In this document: positions 61,184-64,000 of the stretch, piece after piece | How positions within the stretch are numbered: position 1 is the first letter of the stretch | Layout: each line of letters starts with the position of its first letter | From: Hyphomicrobiales bacterium | Lineage (GTDB): Bacteria; Pseudomonadota; Alphaproteobacteria; Rhizobiales; Rhizobiaceae | DNA length: 64,000 bases | Direction: 5' to 3' | Assembly: GCA_900473185.1 (NCBI GenBank) | Contig: UCKU01000006.1 | Span: 159,258 to 223,257, forward strand | Made by a program: the position numbers and the translations under genes | Notes under the pieces: model-generated | Database searches by the model: none | What the model saw: the letters and a program-made list of their open reading frames with translations, nothing else | Told to the model about the DNA's origin: nothing

Positions 61184-61793
61184 CCCGGCGATCGTTGACG
61201 ACGGCATCGGAAGAGAGGACGAGGACGAGGTCACCATCCGCACCGGCCGGAACCTGCGCCGCATGCGAACGCGCCGGGGCCACTCCCTGGACAGGCTGGC
61301 CAAGATTGCAGGCGTCAGCCGCGCCATGCTTGGTCAGATTGAAACGGGCAAGAGTAGCCCGACGCTCAGCATCTTATCCAAGATCGCCGCGGCGCTTGAG
61401 ATCCCTTGTTCCGCTCTGATCGCCGAGCGCGAAGAAACGTCGATCGTCACAATACCCCGATCGAAATCGAAGGTTCTTTTTTCCTCGGAGGGGCGGTTCC
61501 AGAGCCGGGCTCTCTTTCCCTTCGAAGGGGAGCGGAAGCTGGAATTCTACGAAATCAGAATTTCACCGCATCATAGCGAACAGGCTGATCCTCACCAGCA
61601 CGGTACCGTCGAGAATCTCGTCGTGGCGCAGGGGACTATCGAAATCATCGCCGGCAAACAACCGCCGCAAATCCTCGGTGAAGGCGATGCGATCATCTTC
61701 GATGCCGACGTAGCGCATGTCTATCGCAACATGACAGGAACCGAAGCCGTTCTTTACCTCGTGACCACCTATATCGAGGAGGTCCGGGGTTAA
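61173..61793 (+). CDS. XRE-family regulator with C-terminal cupin sensor
   Basis: A 206-residue DNA-binding protein. The XRE/Cro helix-turn-helix spans about residues 25-80 (LRRMRTRRGHSLDRLAKIAGVSRAMLGQIE, partly quoted, then SPTLSILSKIAAAL). A cupin_2 domain from about 125 has the metal-site pattern PHQHGTVENLVV. This is the architecture of E. coli SutR (YdcN), a regulator of sulfur utilisation genes, and of many regulators of amino-acid and polyamine metabolism. Given the location at the end of the organosulfur island, it is a candidate regulator, but the target site is unproven. The start has no strong ribosome site and overlaps the short gene upstream. Confidence 0.9.
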   Translation: MASDPAIVDDGIGREDEDEVTIRTGRNLRRMRTRRGHSLDRLAKIAGVSRAMLGQIETGKSSPTLSILSKIAAALEIPCSALIAEREETSIVTIPRSKSKVLFSSEGRFQSRALFPFEGERKLEFYEIRISPHHSEQADPHQHGTVENLVVAQGTIEIIAGKQPPQILGEGDAIIFDADVAHVYRNMTGTEAVLYLVTTYIEEVRG

Positions 61794-61795
61794 AA

Positions 61796-61817
61796 AAGCC
61801 TCCGTCTCCGGAGGCTT
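61796..61817. terminator. Bidirectional Rho-independent terminator
   Basis: AAGCCTCCG (61796-61804) and CGGAGGCTT (61809-61817) form a perfect nine-pair stem with a four-base loop. A run of A on the left and a T-rich run (TTCTT) on the right flank it, so it can end both the XRE-cupin gene (+) and the methionine-rich gene (-). Confidence 0.9.
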
Positions 61818-61839
61818 CTTGTCAAGGCAGCAGCCGCGC

Positions 61840-62178
61840 TCAGGCAGCCATCGTGCAGCACATCATCATGCCACCGCAGGACATCATCACCGGCATGCCG
61901 CCGGACATCATCGACATCATGCGCTTGCAGGATTCCATGAACATGTCCTTGTCCATGCCTTCCATCGGCTTCATTTCGCAGACCATGCCCTGGTCCGTCA
62001 TGGTGCACTTCATTGCGCCCATCATCATCATGGGCATCATCATCGGCATGCCGCCCATCATGGGCATCATCATGGGGTTCATCATGCCGCCCATCATGGG
62101 GTTCATCATCGGCATCATGCCACCCATCATCGGCATCATGTTGTTCATCATCGGCATCATGTTCATCGCGGGGCTCAT
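61840..62178 (-). CDS. Extremely methionine-rich protein (about 46% Met)
   Basis: A 112-residue protein with 52 methionines by my count, plus six cysteines. The N-terminal half is a near-regular series of MMP, MMGG and MMNP units (for example MMPMMGGMMPMMNPMMGGMM). The second half is more ordinary, with TMTDQGMVCEMKPMEGMDKDMFMESCKRMM, and ends in GGMMMCCTMAA. ATG at 62178 follows GGAG by six bases, and a strong terminator follows the stop. No signal peptide is evident. I recognise no named family. Methionine-rich repeats elsewhere bind Cu(I) or Ag(I); a methionine or sulfur store, or an oxidant sink, are other possibilities. Its neighbour is a cupin regulator at the end of the sulfur island. 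Confidence 0.7.
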   Translation of the reverse strand: MSPAMNMMPMMNNMMPMMGGMMPMMNPMMGGMMNPMMMPMMGGMPMMMPMMMMGAMKCTMTDQGMVCEMKPMEGMDKDMFMESCKRMMSMMSGGMPVMMSCGGMMMCCTMAA

Positions 62179-62728
62179 ATCTCTCTCCAAATCATCAGTT
62201 CTATTTTTTCAACGTTCGATGATTTGTGAGGTATATTACCTAACTATCAGCCTCAATAGAGAATAATATTCTTAGTTATTTTCCTCCGTTAGTACGGAGT
62301 ATCCGTCTTTGGATTGCGAATATCTGCCTATTATCTTAGAATTTTCTCCGTTATGGCAGAAGATGTCGTATCGGCACGTCGCCGCCACGGCAGCCGCATG
62401 CGGTGGACGCGGGTCTGCTGCGCAGATCTTGTCGAAGAACACATTCAAGATTGCGGAAGAAGGGAAATTCGATCACAGGCGGCAGGCCTGCCGGCAACCG
62501 AATCGAGCGTCACGATGGACCGGCGGGCTGCAGGCTGGCGGCCTCATCTCAAGTTCAACAGGAAGAGGTTAACAGTGGCGATCCTGCCAGACGGCGGCGA
62601 ATTGTCGAGCGCCGAGCATCCGGTTGAAATCGGAAAGCCAGTCGTCGATCACACCGTCCGTCGCAAATAAGAGCATCCGGGCCATCCAACGGAAGCTAGT
62701 CATGGATAGGTATTTCTCCAGTTACCCA
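62179..62728. other. Gene-free AT-rich stretch with short inverted repeats
   Basis: About 550 bases with no convincing gene. The half nearest the methionine-rich gene is AT-rich and holds AGGTA-TAT-TACCT (62229-62241) and CTCCGT-TAGT-ACGGAG (62284-62299), both perfect inverted repeats of five and six bases per arm. They may be operators of the methionine-rich gene, which starts leftward at 62178. The rest (62400-62700) is GC-rich with random-looking open frames. Confidence 0.4.
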
Positions 62729-64000
62729 TCACACGGATGCCGCCTGCACCGCGTTCGTGACGTCGCCAATCCACTCATTCAGCGACGCAGCGGCGGCATG
62801 GCTCTGTGAGACGATCTGCGGCACCAGATCGATATCGGCAACACTGCCAAGACCCAGGAGGCCCATCGCAAAAAGACCCCGAACTGAACGGTGCGCAGCA
62901 ATAGTGCGCCCGCATTCGTCGGCGACAAGACCAAGTTCGAGTTCATCGCGCTTTGCCAGACCGCAGGCAACAACGGATCTTATAAGCGGACTGTCATTGC
63001 TGGATGGACGAAACCGGCAGTCAACCGTGAAATCGGCGTGAAGTACTTCGAGGCCCTGCGAGGACGACAGCAACACGCCATTGCTGGCAATGCGTTCAAC
63101 CTTGCCCTTCCTCAAAGTGATAGCGCCCCTTTCGATAGCCTGATGCAGGTGCCTGTAATCGTCTGGCGGCAGCCGATGGCGATGGCTGTCATACACTGCT
63201 TTCACATGGCGTTTGAACCTTGCGCGTTCATCCGGCCTCAACTCCTCCCAAAGCTCGCGTGCCTGTAGCCGAAACCCGTTCATGATGCCCTGCCATCCAG
63301 AACCCTCGGCGTCCGCCCGCCTTGCCGCATCGCGCAGATAGCGGAACGCACCACGCAGCGTCCGCGGGACGGGTTCGCCCGCAGCGGCGGATCCAACCGC
63401 TGCCTGGGCATGCGATTGCGGCAGAAAGCCGGATTCGGAAATGAGATTGAGATGAGGGACCTTGCCGTCTTTCAGAAGCGCAAGGGCCTGACCCACGGCT
63501 TTGACACCGCCTCCGATCACGACACCGCTTTGGGCTCCGACGGGTATTGTGGGCTTCTCCAAACTGTCGCGCAAACCATAGCCCGTCGCCAGGAAGACGA
63601 CGTCGAAATGCTTCCTCTGGTCATTGCCGAAAAAAACAGAAAAGCCCATCTGCGGATGGCGATCGACTGCGGTAACGGTCTCCGGAAGGAATTGAACAAC
63701 CACGTCTGGCCGCGCCATCAACGCCTCGGCGAAACGCTTGTAGACGTAACTGCCAAACACCCGCTCCGGAACGAATGAGTGCTCGAGCCCTGCAGAATTG
63801 GCGGGAGGGCCACCATGCCAATCCCTGTCCGCTTCCAGCCAGCTCTGGAAGTCGTCCCTGCGCGTGGGATCGACGGACAAGTCACGAACACGACTGTTCA
63901 GTACCGTTGCCACACCATGATTTACGCCCTCTCCGACATCGATCTTGGCTCGAGGATCGAACATTATCAGGTGAAAAGGACGATCGATGCCTTTGAATAG
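62729..64000 (-). CDS. FAD/NAD(P)-binding protein (YdhS-like), 5' end beyond window
   Basis: Homologous to the protein at 33103-34521. It reads from the right window edge through FDPRAKIDVGEGVNHG, VVIGGGVKAVGQAL (NAD(P) site) and FAMGLLGLGSVADIDLVPQIV near the C-terminus. The frame is open to position 64000, and the N-terminal FAD-binding GxGxxG that should precede FDPRAK is outside the window. An ATG at 63964 would give a protein lacking that motif, so it is not the real start. The function is as uncertain as for its homologue. The gene is complete at its 3' end. Confidence 0.8.
   Translation of the reverse strand, partial: LFKGIDRPFHLIMFDPRAKIDVGEGVNHGVATVLNSRVRDLSVDPTRRDDFQSWLEADRDWHGGPPANSAGLEHSFVPERVFGSYVYKRFAEALMARPDVVVQFLPETVTAVDRHPQMGFSVFFGNDQRKHFDVVFLATGYGLRDSLEKPTIPVGAQSGVVIGGGVKAVGQALALLKDGKVPHLNLISESGFLPQSHAQAAVGSAAAGEPVPRTLRGAFRYLRDAARRADAEGSGWQGIMNGFRLQARELWEELRPDERARFKRHVKAVYDSHRHRLPPDDYRHLHQAIERGAITLRKGKVERIASNGVLLSSSQGLEVLHADFTVDCRFRPSSNDSPLIRSVVACGLAKRDELELGLVADECGRTIAAHRSVRGLFAMGLLGLGSVADIDLVPQIVSQSHAAAASLNEWIGDVTNAVQAASV

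Noticed and set aside
61819..62229. Histidine-rich open frame on the + strand across the methionine-rich gene
   Set aside because: It is the complement of the ATG codons (CAT = His) and has no independent ribosome site. It runs through the terminator region, so it is a shadow frame.
62314..62670. 118-residue + strand open frame in the AT-rich gap
   Set aside because: Codon use is unlike the neighbouring genes, no ribosome site precedes it and no domain is visible.

Overview
The window looks like accessory DNA of a Rhizobiales bacterium (Rhizobium/Agrobacterium/Sinorhizobium group), probably from a megaplasmid or chromid. It is GC-rich and packed with ABC transporters and catabolic operons. 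It carries DeoR, LacI, LysR and XRE regulators and a chemoreceptor ending in a rhizobial-type CheR-docking pentapeptide. I see no rRNA, tRNA, replication, CRISPR or transposase genes. The organism assignment is inference from gene style, not from a marker gene.

Region 1 (1-4.0 kb) is a small stress/ion block on the + strand: an Hsp20 chaperone, a DUF5335-type small protein and an MgtA-type Mg2+ P-type ATPase.

Region 2 (4.3-17.1 kb) is a carbohydrate catabolic island: a MalK/UgpC-type ABC ATPase, a PfkB kinase, a class I aldolase, DeoR and LacI regulators, an HSL-type esterase and two Gfo/Idh/MocA dehydrogenases. It also has two sugar-phosphate isomerase/epimerase-family TIM barrels, a lactonase-like alpha/beta hydrolase, a pentulose-phosphate epimerase and a ROK kinase. 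Six genes form a tight + strand operon. No sugar-binding protein or permease is present, so uptake must be encoded elsewhere. The pathway is not one I recognise.

Region 3 (17.2-21.8 kb) holds an O-methyltransferase, a methyl-accepting chemotaxis protein and a GFA-family protein.

Region 4 (22.1-61.8 kb) is the most interesting part: a very large organosulfur-scavenging island. It contains five DszC/SfnC-type acyl-CoA-dehydrogenase-fold monooxygenases, three DszA/NtaA-type and one SfnG-like flavin monooxygenase, a DszB-like sulfinate desulfinase with the catalytic residues kept, an FMN reductase and a nitroreductase. Uptake is covered by an SsuABC sulfonate transporter and one Dpp-type transporter surrounded by four twin-arginine family 5 binding proteins. 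It also encodes a CPYC thioredoxin-like protein, a triple rhodanese, a ChaC glutathione-degrading enzyme and several short genes. A palindrome, TCTA-N9-TAGA, occurs at four promoter positions across 30 kb and looks like a shared operator. Two relics, a frameshifted cysA and a family 5 binding-protein tail, suggest ongoing gene turnover.

Region 5 (60.9-64 kb) has an XRE-cupin regulator with an overlapping short gene, an extraordinary protein that is nearly half methionine, and a FAD/NAD(P)-binding protein that runs off the right edge.

Reading the parts together, the island would import sulfonates, sulfones, thiopeptides or other organosulfur compounds, oxidise the carbon-sulfur bond with reduced flavin and release sulfite. 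That function follows from family membership and context and is not proven by sequence alone.
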